Of a stretch of DNA of 64,000 nucleotides, positions 20,704 through 32,859 are shown piece by piece. Position 1 is the first letter of the stretch; every line of letters begins with the position of its first letter. Made by a program: the position numbers and the translations under genes. The notes under the pieces are model-generated. The model was not told where the DNA came from. It worked only from the letters and a program-made list of their open reading frames with translations, and did not search any database. Origin of the DNA: Antitrichia curtipendula (taxonomy: Eukaryota > Streptophyta > Bryopsida > Hypnales > Leucodontaceae); contig OX579638.1 in the NCBI GenBank assembly GCA_951230915.1, positions 30,604,322 through 30,668,321 on the forward strand. The letters run 5' to 3'.

Positions 20704-23558
20704 GTCGATGCTGTGCCGGGGCTCCCTCCTGCGCTGCTGCGGCCTTCTTGCGATGGAACGCAGATACGAACCGGACCAATGAAGCAGACGGGAGACCTGA
20801 TCCGGGCACAACGGAAATGAAGGGTTGCAAAGGTGCCGTCTCTACTAACGAAGACGACGGTGGCTTCAGCCCCCAAAAGGGCGAGAGTAGATCGTGACCG
20901 TTGGATATGTAGACGGTCGAGATTCGTCTGTTGTGGCGCCGTTCATACTACGGAGGTCTCATCCAGTCAGTTTTTTTGTTTTTGTTTTTAGAGCGACTTG
21001 CACCCTGGAATGTACGCAAGTAAGGAAAAAAATGGACAGACTCATTTATAGGTGTGCATTCATCCCAAAAATTATCTATTATTGTTTTTAGTTTTCATTT
21101 GAATATAGTCAAATCTAGTATTTTTTTCAATTAACCGTAAGCGCTCCCGACGAATTCCCAAAATCAAGACACAAGAGGATCACTATCCAAATAAATGTAT
21201 GTCATGAGTTGGAAACTTACATTTGGGACGATTTACCGCTTAAAAAGGGAAAGGGCTATTGTTTATAGCCTCTGATCAAATTTGGAAGCTTTTCACCATA
21301 TAGATAGTTGTCAAAGTTGTGTTGACTATTGCAACAGAGATAAAATTAGAGGAGGGGGGACTTCAAGAGTATAACTTTTTATCAATGACATGGCTCATTG
21401 TGTTGAAATTTTGCTAGAGTTTAGAAAAAGCAGGTACCTTGTTTGCTCGTTTGTTGCCAAGTTTCAAAATGTACAAACAATTGTAGGCCACTTTTTCATA
21501 GCTTTGAAAGTGTGAGCCAAACATCGCATGGGAAAAGATTGATTGGGACCAGGTACGACTTTGACCTCCACACAGGGCACACGCCTACCTTGGGGGTGCA
21601 CTTAATTCTACTACAACAAACCACGTACAAACAAGTGGTTTCTAATCAACTATAATTTCAACCTAAAATTTTGAGTATTGTTTAATAATGACTATAGGTT
21701 TCTATTGCCAAAATTTTCAATTCAAAATTTTAATAATATGAAATGATTTCTAGAAGAGGTTGAAAATGAACTAAAATGGCATGTTTTTCAACTCAAATAA
21801 TTATAGAGAACACATTTAGATGATCATTGAATCAATATTCAACTCAAAATGAACTTTCAATAAAGAGTTATTTTTAGGAATTTTTGTTCATTTTTTAGAC
21901 GATTTTTTCTTATATAATATAGGGATGTGAAAGTTATTTTTCAGTTCTATAGTGTATCTTTTTACTTCAAAAAATTGTAACTAATTATTATTAACAAATA
22001 AAAATATCAATAATTCAAAACATAAATTTTTAAAGTAGGAAAATCTATTTCTCTCTCTCTCCTTCTCTCTCTCTCTCTCCTTCTCTCTCTCTCTCTCCTT
22101 CTCTCTCTCTCTCTCCTTCTCTCTCTTTCGAACTCAAGCAAAACAACATATACCCTAATTTGAAAGCATTAAGACAAAATGATTATTGGGATGCCTAACG
22201 ATATATGTTTGGAAAATTCTGTTGCCTAGCATGAATATCCAACATGCTGTATCATGAACACACCTTAAAAAGAAATGACATAGGTACACATGGGTATGAG
22301 TGTCAATCCAAATATACAGTACCGGATATCAGCCCGTACCTTATTCTCCGTGCCTTGAAGGCTAGCTAGAATCCTGACGCACAACTCTTTTGGTGGCGTC
22401 ATTCGCACTTGTGTTGCAACTGCGTTGCATTAGGACAAGTCAGTCGCACGCTTGATCCAGCAAAGAAGCTCCTGGCACGATGGATACCGTGATGCAAACT
22501 CATGTTCCGCAATTCACGAGAGAGTTGATAGAGAGCTAGGATTTGTGTTGTAAAATGTTGTGTGTGGTTTCTTGTCTTTTCTTTATGAACTATGAAGCAC
22601 ATATGGATATGGCGTTGTAAATTTAAGTTTGCATGTTTATATTTGTAATCAAGATAACAACTACCGCCACGCTAAAGACACCTTGTGTACGTCTGCTAAC
22701 ACTCTACTTGTGTGTTGGATGGGCATGGGCACAAGTGAGGCGTGGTGGCCTAAGATAGGAGCGATGCTCTAAACTTATGGTGGCCTGTTTTCTTCCCCTT
22801 TGAACTTTGTAAATTTGGTTGATGATGTATTCCTTGTTTAGTTGGGAATTTCACAGTAGACGTGTAAATCTATATGAATCAGTTTAATATACTTAGGGAT
22901 CAATATCAACATAAAATGTTTTACGAAAGAATGTTGTAGTCATTCTATCGCATAATTGCATTCTTACCGGTACCTAATGTATACATTAGATGATTCTATT
23001 GCGTGAATTGCATATGATCCCACCTACCCTCCTGGATTTGTTTAAATTGAGTGATACAAGCACTTGATGATGCTGATAGCAAAAATGATTCTGTGACTAG
23101 GTATATATTCTTATTGTATTGTTTCTTGATTACAAGAAGCAATATGTTTCTTGATTACAAGAAAGAGTTACGATCTGACCCCTCCCACCTTCCCAGACTT
23201 GTTCATATTTGATTATTACAAATAATCTAAGAACTGGTTGTAAAGGTAGGACCAAATGAAACCAGCTAATCCTCCCAATGTATATAGAAGTGGCAAGTTC
23301 TTGAAACGATGCTAATTGACAGAAGCACAATCTTGAAATCTGAAATTGAATGAAAGAAAGAGCCCAACAATGGGGTGACTAGATCGACTTTCTCTCTGCA
23401 TTCCACCCACTTAGAAATGGTGAATTTCTATCTTTTTCTCTCACAAGTCAAATTTGTTGATCTGTGCTTACTCAGGGTCAAAATTTTATTACGCTTCTTG
23501 GCCAATGGGTGCTAGACCTTATAACTTTGGAACATGCGGACCCACATCCCGCTCCAGC
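20704..23558. other. Promoter side of the RNA-binding protein gene and intergenic DNA
   Basis: The first 200 bp upstream of the ATG are GC-rich and presumably hold the 5' UTR and promoter, though no clear TATA box was found. The rest is AT-rich with a CT microsatellite at 22050. Short open frames show no domain. A small direct repeat (TTTCTTGATTACAAGAA) occurs twice near 23121-23164. Confidence 0.45.
22050..22128. repeat. CT-rich microsatellite with 20-bp period
   Basis: An almost pure (CT)n tract regularly interrupted by CCTT, giving four units of about 20 bp. It is typical plant simple sequence and likely length-polymorphic. Confidence 0.85.
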
Positions 23559-25188
23559 TGTCGCAACCATAATTTTGGTTTCTTCTTATTTTCCTAAAAG
23601 ATGGAACGAAAACTAGCAATTAGAATCCGGATTTAGCTTAGAATTAAGAGAAGACTAAAAATAAACAAAGATATTAAAGTAATGGAACAACTAGGTCTGA
23701 TCCGGTCCATGTATCAATACTCAGGAGCAGATCCGTATCCGGAAAGGTCGAGGATCGGATTAAGGTTGACCGGAATGTTGAGGACCAAACCAGAAAAGGT
23801 CATGATGACCAGTCTGGGTCCTGAGACTATATAAGGACTAGACCATTCCAGTTGCATCCCTTTTCCAAATTCTGTTTGGCGAGACAATTTATTCACACTC
23901 CTTGTTTTCTGCTTGGCGCTTTGGTTTTCTTTGAGTGTGTGAATGTGCGGAAGATCGGAGTGCAGTAAAGTGTGTTGCAGGATTAGATTTCCATGCGCTC
24001 GCCAGTTTGTGTGGTTTTCCGGTTGAGATCGAAGAGAGAAAGTAAGAACGGGACGTGCGACTAGGAGAGGGTGAGGTAGTATTGGAAAGGATCCGGCCAA
24101 GACTGGTTTGTGTCCATGCTGCAACTCCGCAAGCATAGACTAGGGCCGTCCAGTTTCTCCGCAGCTGCAGTTAAGCTCCGGAAGGTGATTCCGCTCATCC
24201 CTTCCCAAGATGAGGAGAAGAAGCAAATCATGGCGGACCTTGCCAAGATGGGATGCCAAGGATTGATAGATAAACCTTGGGGGTTTAGAGAGGAACAGAT
24301 GGTGAAAGAGATACTCGGGAAGTTGTCAAATCAGTTTGACAACACCATCCGGGGGACTTTGGCCGACTGGATGGAAGAGATGTAGAGAGCGATATACGAT
24401 TTTCGGTTAGGAGGCCTTGGGATGGCAAGCCGGAAGGACGAGTTCATCTAGGGGAAGTTCCGGGGAGTAGCGAATCCAAAGGATGGATACGCGATAGAGG
24501 ATTGCGTAGACGACCAACACCGGAACCTACTCCAATTCTTGATTCCGATCCTCCACCTGGAGAAGCCGACAAGGGTAACGATAACCCTCGGCAACACCAT
24601 TTCTGGAGCCCTAAGCAGGGACCAGAAAGCAAACTAGGCCCGGATCTTGTTCGATCTGGTGTCCCAGCTCACTACAAGGATTGGAAGAAGTAGGCTCACA
24701 CCTTTGTGTCCCTACCTCTTCCACCTTTACCAGCACAACCAACTTCTCATGGATACGGAGGAGAAGGTATGGAGGGCTCACGAAGTTCTCCTAAAGTACG
24801 GAGAGTCAGATACGGATGACAAAGTCAAGCAAGGATCCGGATCCGAACAAGAGATGGAAGAAGAAGAAGACAAAGAGCTCGAGAGTCTAACAAATAAGCG
24901 ACAGAAGACGACACCTCTTCATAGAAGAGGAACGCTTCATGGAGACAAGTCTGCTCCAAAGAAGGGACCGGAATTTGAGAAGTCGGTCTTCGAGAAAATG
25001 GATCTTGGTGATCCGTTTGAAAAGTTGATTGGAATCCTCTGCAATATACGAGGCGATTGGGAGGTGTGAACTCCCAATTTGTCACTTGGGACTCGTAGAA
25101 GTATTTTTTGAAAAATTTGCAATTTAAAGTTAAGAAAAACATACAAAAAGCCATAAAAAGAGTGTAGAACCAAAATAGGGTTGTGACA
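23559..25188 (+). mobile_element. 1.63-kb element carrying unknown ORF copy 3 (solo LTR or TIR element)
   Basis: It begins TGTCGCAACCATAATTTTGG and ends with the reverse complement of TGTCACAACCCTATTTTGG, an imperfect inverted repeat of about 20 bp. The start matches the TGTCACAAC edge of the minus-strand LTR at 13835. A TATA box (ACTATATAAGG, about 23827-23837) precedes the ORF. No primer-binding site follows 25188 and no target duplication is visible (CCAGC left, TACTC right). It therefore reads as a solo LTR of the same family, or alternatively as a TIR element. TCCGGA motifs are again common. Confidence 0.55.
24110..25069 (+). pseudogene. Unknown LTR-borne ORF, copy 3 (about 320 codons, three TAG stops)
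   Basis: A single frame with no frameshift, interrupted only by TAG after MEEM, after DEFI and within AN*ARIL. It aligns with copies 1 and 2: MGCQGLIDKPWGFREEQMVKE, KFRGVANPKDGYAIEDCVDD, FLIPILHLEKPTRVTI, LCPYLFHLYQHNQLL. Compared with copy 1, one of the stops (and probably a second) replaces a Trp codon. The C-terminal part is acidic (EMEEEEDKELES), then basic, and ends with NIRGDWEV. It lacks the long coiled-coil tail of copy 1. Conservation of frame across diverged copies shows this was once a selected protein. Function unknown. Confidence 0.7.
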
Positions 25189-26878
25189 TACTCATTATAG
25201 TATTTGGTCTAGATTTCTGTTTAGACTTAGAATCCCACCAAATCTGGCCTAAAAATAGGTAGAAAGAACGAATTGGTTAGATTTAGAGGATTTGAGTCAC
25301 ATAGCCCCAAAAGGGCTAAATCCCACCATGCATGTGGCAATTCATGGCTAAATCACTCCAAGGGATCCACAACGAGGCCACTAAGTTGGGTCCTAGAGTT
25401 AGATTTAGAATTCTCCAAACCCCGATTGTTAGCATACAGGAGCCACTCACGCAAAGACTGGGCCCGTGGAGGAATCTACAGCCCAAGGATGGTGTCCTAG
25501 GATAAATCCCATGCCTGGAGTCTAATAACGAAATCGATTTGCCAAGATTCCTCTATTTGCAAAAGATTCCTGCACCATCGCTAATTCAAGGAGATGGCCG
25601 ATTTCATCTCCACTGACCAATCGTGCCAGGTACGGAAACGCACCTACACGTCTTTCACATGACTTCCTGAGAGGTCACGTGAAAAATCTCGTCATCTTCC
25701 GACTTGCAGAAGAACCTTTTCCGGGTGGTCAATCCTTTTAACTTCCAACGAGAATTTCATGGAATTTACCCAGGCTACAAGAAAATCTCACTAAAAATTA
25801 GACTAGCTTGTTTTATGTTAATAATGCACTTTGTGAAGTTTCACAACATTCCGATAGCGGCTAGTACCCGAACCGGCGAGATTCCTCGGGAATTAACCAC
25901 GTGGCGGGGTCCCTGCCGCGTTGACTGGCATTCTGGGACCATACGATGGCGAAACGAAGTCAACCAAGAGTCCTTTCCGACTCCCTCACACCTACCGGAG
26001 ACCCTAAGCTATTTACATTTCTCAAAATAGGAGACCCCCAAGATCTAGGATTTTACCACGATTTGATTTTTACACTAAATTAGCCTACGATGGATTTTTG
26101 GCCTCGGTATGGGGGAGAGGGGGGGGGGGTTGTGGACTAAACACGGCGATTTGGAGCCAACGGCGCAATCCGTTTGACGATTGGAGTAAATCTCCAAAAG
26201 TTAGGAGGTTGGTCTAGTGTAGATAGGTAAAAGTAGTTTTTTAGGATTAGGATGAAAATCTTTGAAGATGAGGATGAAAATCCAAGTTGATAAGGTTACC
26301 TTAGAACTCTAGGGGGAGGGGTGGGGCCTTGGAAACCTATTTGAGGTCCCCATTTTTCTCTCTAGAACACCCCCAATTCTTGTTTTGGATTCGTGGGTCC
26401 AAGTCATTTTGGATATTTTGGCGTTTGAAGTCAATAACCTCTACGGTGTTTTTGGAGCACTTTTTGGTCCTTTTGTTGTTGTTTTTGAAGCTTTGAAGGT
26501 CCTTGGGGGTCCTTCTATCTTGCCTTGTGTACTCCTTGTGTGTTTCTCTTGTGTTTTATATACACTTACTAACTAACCCTTGTGTTTTAAAGGTCTTTTG
26601 TGTTTGCTACTAATTCTAAAGCCACCCCCTCTAGTGTCTTGGCGTATGCCGCCATTGGGGGCCTTTAGAGTGTGAGTCATTTGCCTTGCCTTATTATACT
26701 AACTCACGTGTGTTCTCTTAAGTCGAGTGTTTTACCTTTGTCTAACCATCCCTATTGTTGTGTGGACCCCTCCATTGTCGGCAAAGCTTTGGCTTCTCCA
26801 TGTGCATTCTCTACGTGTATCTTTCTCTTTTCCTTTGTCTAACCATTGCTTGGCTATGGGTACCAGGTACCCCCCTCG

Positions 26879-26990
26879 GGAACGGCAGAGCTTTGACTGT
26901 AGCACCCAGAAAAGTTTGGCATTTTTTAGTTATCCTTGGAACGGCGAAGCTTTGATTTTAGGGCCTAGAAAAGTTTGGCATTTTTTACAA
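26879..26990. repeat. Tandem duplication, unit about 59 bp
   Basis: GGAACGGCAGAGCTTTGACT starts one unit and GGAACGGCGAAGCTTTGATT the next. Both end in AGAAAAGTTTGGCATTTTTT. A second small duplication (TTAGTGTCCAAATATCCA) follows at about 27012 and 27045. Confidence 0.75.
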
Positions 26991-27289
26991 GATTCCAAAC
27001 ACCCTTCTACCTTAGTGTCCAAATATCCACGTGGGGATATGATCGTTAGTGTCCAAATATCCAAGAGTTTCAAAAATTAGTTGAATCAATAGGACCATCC
27101 GCTAGTAAGAATACTAGAGACCCATAATACCTCCTAAACTAATCATAAGGGTGTTTGTTTCTTTTTGTTTCCGGTGGTTCCGTTGTTGTTATTTTTTCGT
27201 GTTTCTTTAGCCTATTACCAGTTCAGTCCTTCAAGCTCAAAGGGGTTGGTCCAGTCCAGCTAAAAAGGGGTCAGGAACCAGGCAGCAAA

Positions 27290-27500
27290 GGGGTTGGGAA
27301 CCAGTCAGTCAGGGCTGGAGAGTTCGGCGTCCAGGGCTGGGGAAAGTTTAGCGTCCAGGCTATGGGGAGAGTTCGGCGTCCAGGGGCTTGGGGAAACTCG
27401 GTGGTCCAAGGGCTTTTGTGGAAACTCGGGGTCCAGAGGCTTTGGGGAAACTCAGGGTCTAGGGGCTTTGGGGAAACTCGGGGTCCAAGCTTTGGGAAAA
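27290..27500. repeat. Degenerate tandem array, unit about 26 bp
   Basis: About eight units built on GGGGAAACTCGGGGTCCAG followed by GGCTTT. The 3' units (27380-27490) are the most alike and the 5' units have drifted (GAGAGTTCGGCGTCCAGG). Several frames stay open through it, which is a repeat artefact. Confidence 0.8.
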
Positions 27501-28479
27501 ATTGGTTGCCAATACAAAAAATTCAGATTCTAAAAGAAAAAAATTAAATACAAGACTACTTGAAGTTAGAGTATGGGTGGGGAGTCGGGCTTGTTTTTAA
27601 ACAAAAAATCGACAAGGTAACGATTGAAAGAAGAAAGGGAGAGAAAATGGGGTCCAGTCTTGGCTAAAGCTCCGTGTAAGATAATTGTCCATCCCAAAAC
27701 CTGCAAAATCACTCAAAAATAGAAGGAGAAGGAAGGGAGGGGATGGCTATATGGGCAACTTAGGTGAGAGAGACGATAAATAGTGACCTAAACTTAGCTA
27801 AGTATGTTAGGAGGAAAATCTCGAGCATTCGTAGTAACCATTAGAAGGTGGATTAGAATGACACAAAGACAAGGTAGTGTAAGAGGGTAGGAGGAAAATT
27901 AAAACCTCCTTGGGAAGAATCAAGACGTTTAATTGTCCTTTTGCATGCACCCTTACAAGCATGGGCTTTATCCGCACACACTCTTTTGCCTATCCATAAT
28001 TGACCTTTGCACCCTAAAGTCACCTTTTGTCCCCCCCCCCCCCTGAAATTATCCTTTGTCTATCCACATCCTAAAAAATGTTCTATACTATGGTAGAGAA
28101 GTGCACCGGTTGAGAATTGTAGGAAAAAAGAATATTTATATGATTGGAGGATATTTCATTCTTTACCAGATTGGATTTACACTATGGCCAAGACTTGTTG
28201 GTGGAGAACTTCAAGCAAGGATGAAAAAATGATATAGATGCCTATGTGGTAGCATTTTTTGGAAGGGGAGTTCTCATCCGTTAAGTTTCTTAGGCGGCCT
28301 CAATCCCAGACAAGAAACTTGGCCTTAGAAAAACTCCAACCTCATTTATTATTAATTCATTGTCCTTTGGATTCCCTACATGTACCCCTTGCACCACCCT
28401 TCGTCGCCCTACTCGCACTCGCCCCTTATGCATGCGCCTCTTGCACCACCCGCAGTCGTCCCTTGGCCTCCCGTAGTTG

Positions 28480-28560
28480 CCCCTTGTCCTACCCGCAGTC
28501 GCCCTACCCGCGGTCGCCCTCTACCCGCAATCGCCCTCTACCCGCAGTCGCTCGTCTCCA
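28480..28560. repeat. Short GC-rich tandem array, unit about 17 bp
   Basis: CCCGCAGTCGCCCTCTA-like units repeat four to five times with small variations. They stand out in otherwise AT-rich DNA. Confidence 0.7.
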
Positions 28561-28869
28561 TCACACCCATATGTGCCCCTAAATGTGCCACGTGGACGCC
28601 ACATAGCATCCACGTGGCTTAGGTAAAAGGGGAATAATTTTTTGAAAAGTCAAAGGTAAATTTGACTTTATTGGACGTCGCGGAGGGTCTACTAGACGTT
28701 GCGTGACGTCTATCTATCGCGATGTCGCCAGTTTCGGCAGAACAACCCTGTTCCTAGAGGACCATTGTTCCTTTGAAAGTTTGGAGGACAAATTGGATTT
28801 TGGGCATGTACCTATAGTCTCAATTTTTGTCATGTCTTTTTTAAGCTTTTTTTGAGGATAGAAAAATTG

Positions 28870-29668
28870 ATTATCTTCATGAGAATATATATTTTTTTCA
28901 GTTGGTGCCTGGGAATAAAAATTATGTCCAAATAAGCTCTCAGCATAGGAGACCGAGCTACAAGAAAAATTTCAAAAATTCAAATTTTTGAATTTTTTTC
29001 TCATAGATTATATTTTTTTCTATATGAAAAGCTTTGATTCATTCCATTTGGATAAGTGGTGAAAGTTATGGACAGTCTTGTTTTTTATGCAATCTAAGCA
29101 TCCTTTAAAATAAATAATTTTTAGGATTTATTTATGATTTATGAATGCAATTTTTATAATTTTTCAAAAAAATAGCTCCACATGGTTTAGTTTATTTGCT
29201 AAGACAATCTCACCATTGAAATTAGTGCATTTTAATTCCATCTTAGAGACATTAACAATTTAGATTTTCCTTCTATTTTGTACCTACTTCTACTTAACAA
29301 TTATTTTAAGAATGAAAATTAAGTTTTTTTGAAATGATTTTTTTTAGATTCTCAACTCAATTTCTCACTATAAAGATTTAAACCTCAAAACTCTGTAGTG
29401 CAAAAAAATTAATTTAAAAAGGTTCAAAGTCAAAAAATCTAATTCTACAATGCATAAAAAAAACTTGTTTTTTTACTTTAAACGCAGATATCTTGCAATC
29501 TGTGCAATCAAAAATTTTGAAATTTATTCTGCACATTTTTATATTAGTTAGATATATCCTTCATTTAGATGTGCAAAAAAACAATTTTCAAATTTTTTAC
29601 TCTTTGCGATAGAAATGACAATTTTGAGTGTTTTTTGGTGAAAAAAGACCTTGATCTTTTAGGGAATA
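28870..29668. repeat. AT-rich dispersed repeat, copy A
   Basis: About 0.8 kb matching 51202-51960 in the opposite orientation, including TTCTCATAGATTATATTTTT, GAAAAGCTTTGATTCATT, TGGTTTAGTTTATTTGCTA and ACTCAAAATTGTCATTTC in reverse. The right edge, CCTTGATCTTTTAGGGAATAA, resembles a degenerate piggyBac-like terminus (inverse of TTAACTCCTAAAGGACC). No coding capacity. Confidence 0.6.
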
Positions 29669-32204
29669 ACGTAATGGGAAGACTTGGGTTACTAAGTCAT
29701 TTAAGGATGGATTATGAACTTACTAAAAGAGTATGATAAATGTATCATATGTGCAAAAATAACGCTCATATAATAAGTTTACAATAAGTGTAACTTTTAA
29801 ATTTAATCAAAATTAAATCTCTATTAGATTCAAGATCAATCCATATCAAATTTATTATTTTGGTTTTTTTAATATTCATATTTATACTAATAATTATGCA
29901 ATAATTTATAAAAAAAATTGGATGGTTTCTACTTCCACTCCATGTAAAAATTATTTTTTATTATTATGGACTTATCAATTGATTTTTTGAATTGTGCAAT
30001 CATCACATTTTAGTAAATTATATATTTTCTAAAAGCTCTTCAAATCTCTAACTTCTCCTAACATCAATAAAAACAAAAAATTATTATACTTTAGGTTTAC
30101 TAATGAGTACAAATATAAGCTTAATAAATATAGACTTATCAAAAGTGACTTAAGTGAATTGCCACAACAAGTAACACCTTATTGAAATTTGTAGCTCTAA
30201 GGTCAAATTTATATGTAGAATCAATAGGAATCCTTCCAAACTGACATCCTGAATTATAAACTGTTTCCACACAAATTGGACTTGTTTGGAATTCCTTGTG
30301 ATTGGTTTAGATATTCTGTAGTTTGTCTCTACTAGTTTTTGTTTGTTTTTATATGTCCTTGTGTTCTAATGTCAACATGGGGGATCTTCAAAGAATTCCT
30401 ATCTAGAAAAAAATAGAGTGGTTTTTTTTTGCAATGGTTTTCATCAACTTTCTCCAAATCTCCTGTGTGCAATCCAAATTGATAGACTTTACAATAGGAT
30501 TAATAGGATTGTCTTGTCAGACATAAATTTGGATTTTGGCATCTAATAAATGTACGATGTTGCATGTCCAAGGTTGACAAATTTCAGCGTCCAGCTCAAA
30601 ATCACATCCAAAAAGCAAACGTCTGCACAAGTCAGCATCCAACGTACGGCCTGATAAACAGGTAGGCGGACGGACGGCCTGGCGACAGACGGACAAGCAG
30701 AAGGGCGTGTAGACGGAAAAGTCCGCTTGTCACGGGATGTCCGGACAACCTTGTGCATGTCGTACATGACAAATGTTGAATATGCATGACATTTTTGGCT
30801 CTAATTGTTAATTTGAACATTTAGAATCTTGTTTTAATTATAATATTAAGTTTAGAATGTAATAGGTGTTGACCGGCTATCAACACTTCAATCAAATGTG
30901 GCTTTAATATGTCAAATTGTAAATGAGAAGGTAATTTATTCAAAAGTAAACCTAATACTTGCCTCTACTAGATGGATGGGGGTTCTACTAAACATCTTGG
31001 ACATCGCATTTGTTGTGTTGTCATCATGTTTGGGAAGAAAACATTGCTTTACAATACATTGACACATCTTACATTTCAATGTTGTTTCCACCTAATATTT
31101 GGAAGATTTTATAGGATGCAATTGTCCCATATTAATTGTCAAGGATACTGTAAGGTTGGACACATAAGACTTATAAGTTGACAATCTTCATGACAATTAA
31201 TTCCATTCATAGATTTCTAACATTTCTACAATTTGTATATTTAGAAACTTTAGAAATTTTAAAATACAGAAAAATATTTAATCCATTGAAATGTACAATT
31301 ACTAACATTTTATACTCTTAAAACGGAGAAAAGGGTTTATATCAAAAATTCAAAAATGTACAAATCAATGTAATTGGAAATTTAAAGTCTACATATTAGG
31401 ATAGTTGTAAGAAACACTTTACGGTTCTTGGTCAAAAACGCGTTTTTGCGACATAGGACTAATAGTCTATCAATACTGCAAGTATTGAGCCGACGCGCTG
31501 AAGCGGCAATCTCCACCAATAATATCAATTTTCAATCGGGTTGCAATTTCAACAGGTGGCAGGTATAATAGTAAGTGCATTAAAGTGGGGTGCATACAAG
31601 GTCGTTAAACGTTAAAAAAAAATGAGGTCCCATTGCGGAGCACTTACGAATACTCAATAGTACTGTGGACTGTTGCGGGGTACTATCGAAGGTGTTGTCA
31701 TTCAAAAATGCCAGAAAATAGCAGAAAAAGGATTTGTGTCCCTTTTTATTTTTAAAAAATGGGAAAAAAATTCAGAAAATCCCCCCCTCAAATATCATTT
31801 TTATTGACAACAACATCACAAAGTTCCTCTGTTACAATGTTACAAATTCAGTTAATAATAATCGTGCGATTATCGTCAAACACCGTTTTCATGTTACATT
31901 CATTCATTTAGAAATATTATTACAACACAATATTGACATTCATTAATGTTGTGCAGTTTAGGCATATCATTGATATTCAAGTTTGAAGTGCTAAAGTTGC
32001 ACGATAACTATACATGACTAAAAATGTATGACTTCAGTGCTTTTGTGATGAAAAACTAACTTTGTGTAACATTAGTGCTTATTTGAGACATACAAAATTA
32101 GTGCAATAATCACACAACATCATGTCCCTGCATAGTTATTTCACTAACATTGTATTTTTTTATCTTTCACAATTTCAATACTAAGTCAATTGAAAACTAA
32201 CATT
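29669..32204. other. AT-rich intergenic block
   Basis: No gene recognised. A small GC-richer patch at 30640-30740 carries repeated GGACGG/AGACGG motifs. A TIR-like motif ACATCACAAAGTT at 31813 pairs with its inverse at 32847, bounding the two foldbacks that follow. Confidence 0.45.
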
Positions 32205-32571
32205 TGTGTTCAAAGCAGCAATTCAGACCTCATTTAGGCATAGTAAAATAAATGTTTTTGAAAAATTTAGAACTGAAAAAAGTTGCCAAATAAAGCTAAC
32301 TTTCACCTCCAGAAATCCGTTTGTGATTTTGAGCCTCTAATCAAAAGTTATAAACAAAAATCAGATAAAGGTGGCAAGGAACATTTTTTTTGACATTTTC
32401 AAACATCTTCTCTGATTTTTGTTCATAACTTTTGATTGGAGGCTCAAAATCACAAACGAATTTTTGTACGTGAAATTTAGCGTGGTTTGAAAACTTTGTT
32501 TAGATCAAAGTTTTTCAAAATAAATTATTTTATTATGCCTAAATGAGGTCTGAATTGTTACTTTGAACACA
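32205..32571. repeat. AT-rich foldback repeat, family member 2
   Basis: TGTGTTCAAAGCAGCAATTC (32205) recurs inverted at 32552-32571. The arms (about 165 bp) continue with ACCTCATTTAGGCATAGTAA and, further in, TTTGTGATTTTGAGCCTCTA in both orientations. Outer ends match the foldback at 14265-14572. It is probably a MITE family of unassigned superfamily. Confidence 0.75.
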
Positions 32572-32683
32572 ATTTCTACACGTCATCACAAAGTTTAGAC
32601 CTTACAATTTGGCAAGAATTATCGTGCAGTTATCGTTGTTTCATGGGTTTGTACCATAATCGCATTGACTTAGTGTATTTTTA

Positions 32684-32843
32684 TGCATTGAATCAGTGTG
32701 AAAACAATGAATACCAATAGCGTACAGTTTATGTACTTTAACTATACAATTATTGACTATGTCAAAACTGCACAACAATCATATAGTTAAAGTACATAAA
32801 CTGTACGCTATTGGTATTCATTGTTTCACACTGATTCAATGCA
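32684..32843. repeat. Near-perfect 63-bp-arm palindrome
   Basis: The left arm (32684-32746, TGCATTGAATCAGTGTG...) and right arm (ending 32843) match at all but a single-base indel, around a 34-bp loop. Such a structure in a transcript would be a strong hairpin. It lies directly beside the preceding foldback, inside outer ACATCACAAAGTT repeats (31813, 32847). Confidence 0.85.
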
Positions 32844-32859
32844 ATAACTTTGTGATGTT

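Larger units (their letters stand above)
25189..28869. other. Intergenic block with small tandem repeats
   Basis: No gene recognised. The block contains a G-run near 26110-26128, a duplicated segment at 26879-26990, a degenerate 26-bp array at 27290-27500, a C-run near 28030 and a short CCGCAGTCGCC array. Apparent open frames over the arrays (for example 27155-27547, 28259-28622) are products of the repeats. Confidence 0.5.

Noticed and set aside
27155..27547. 130-codon frame rich in Gly/Val/Gln
   Set aside because: It is produced by the degenerate 26-bp tandem array, which keeps several frames open.
28259..28622. Pro/Ser/Ala-rich overlapping frames
   Set aside because: Generated by the short GC-rich tandem array; no start context or domain.
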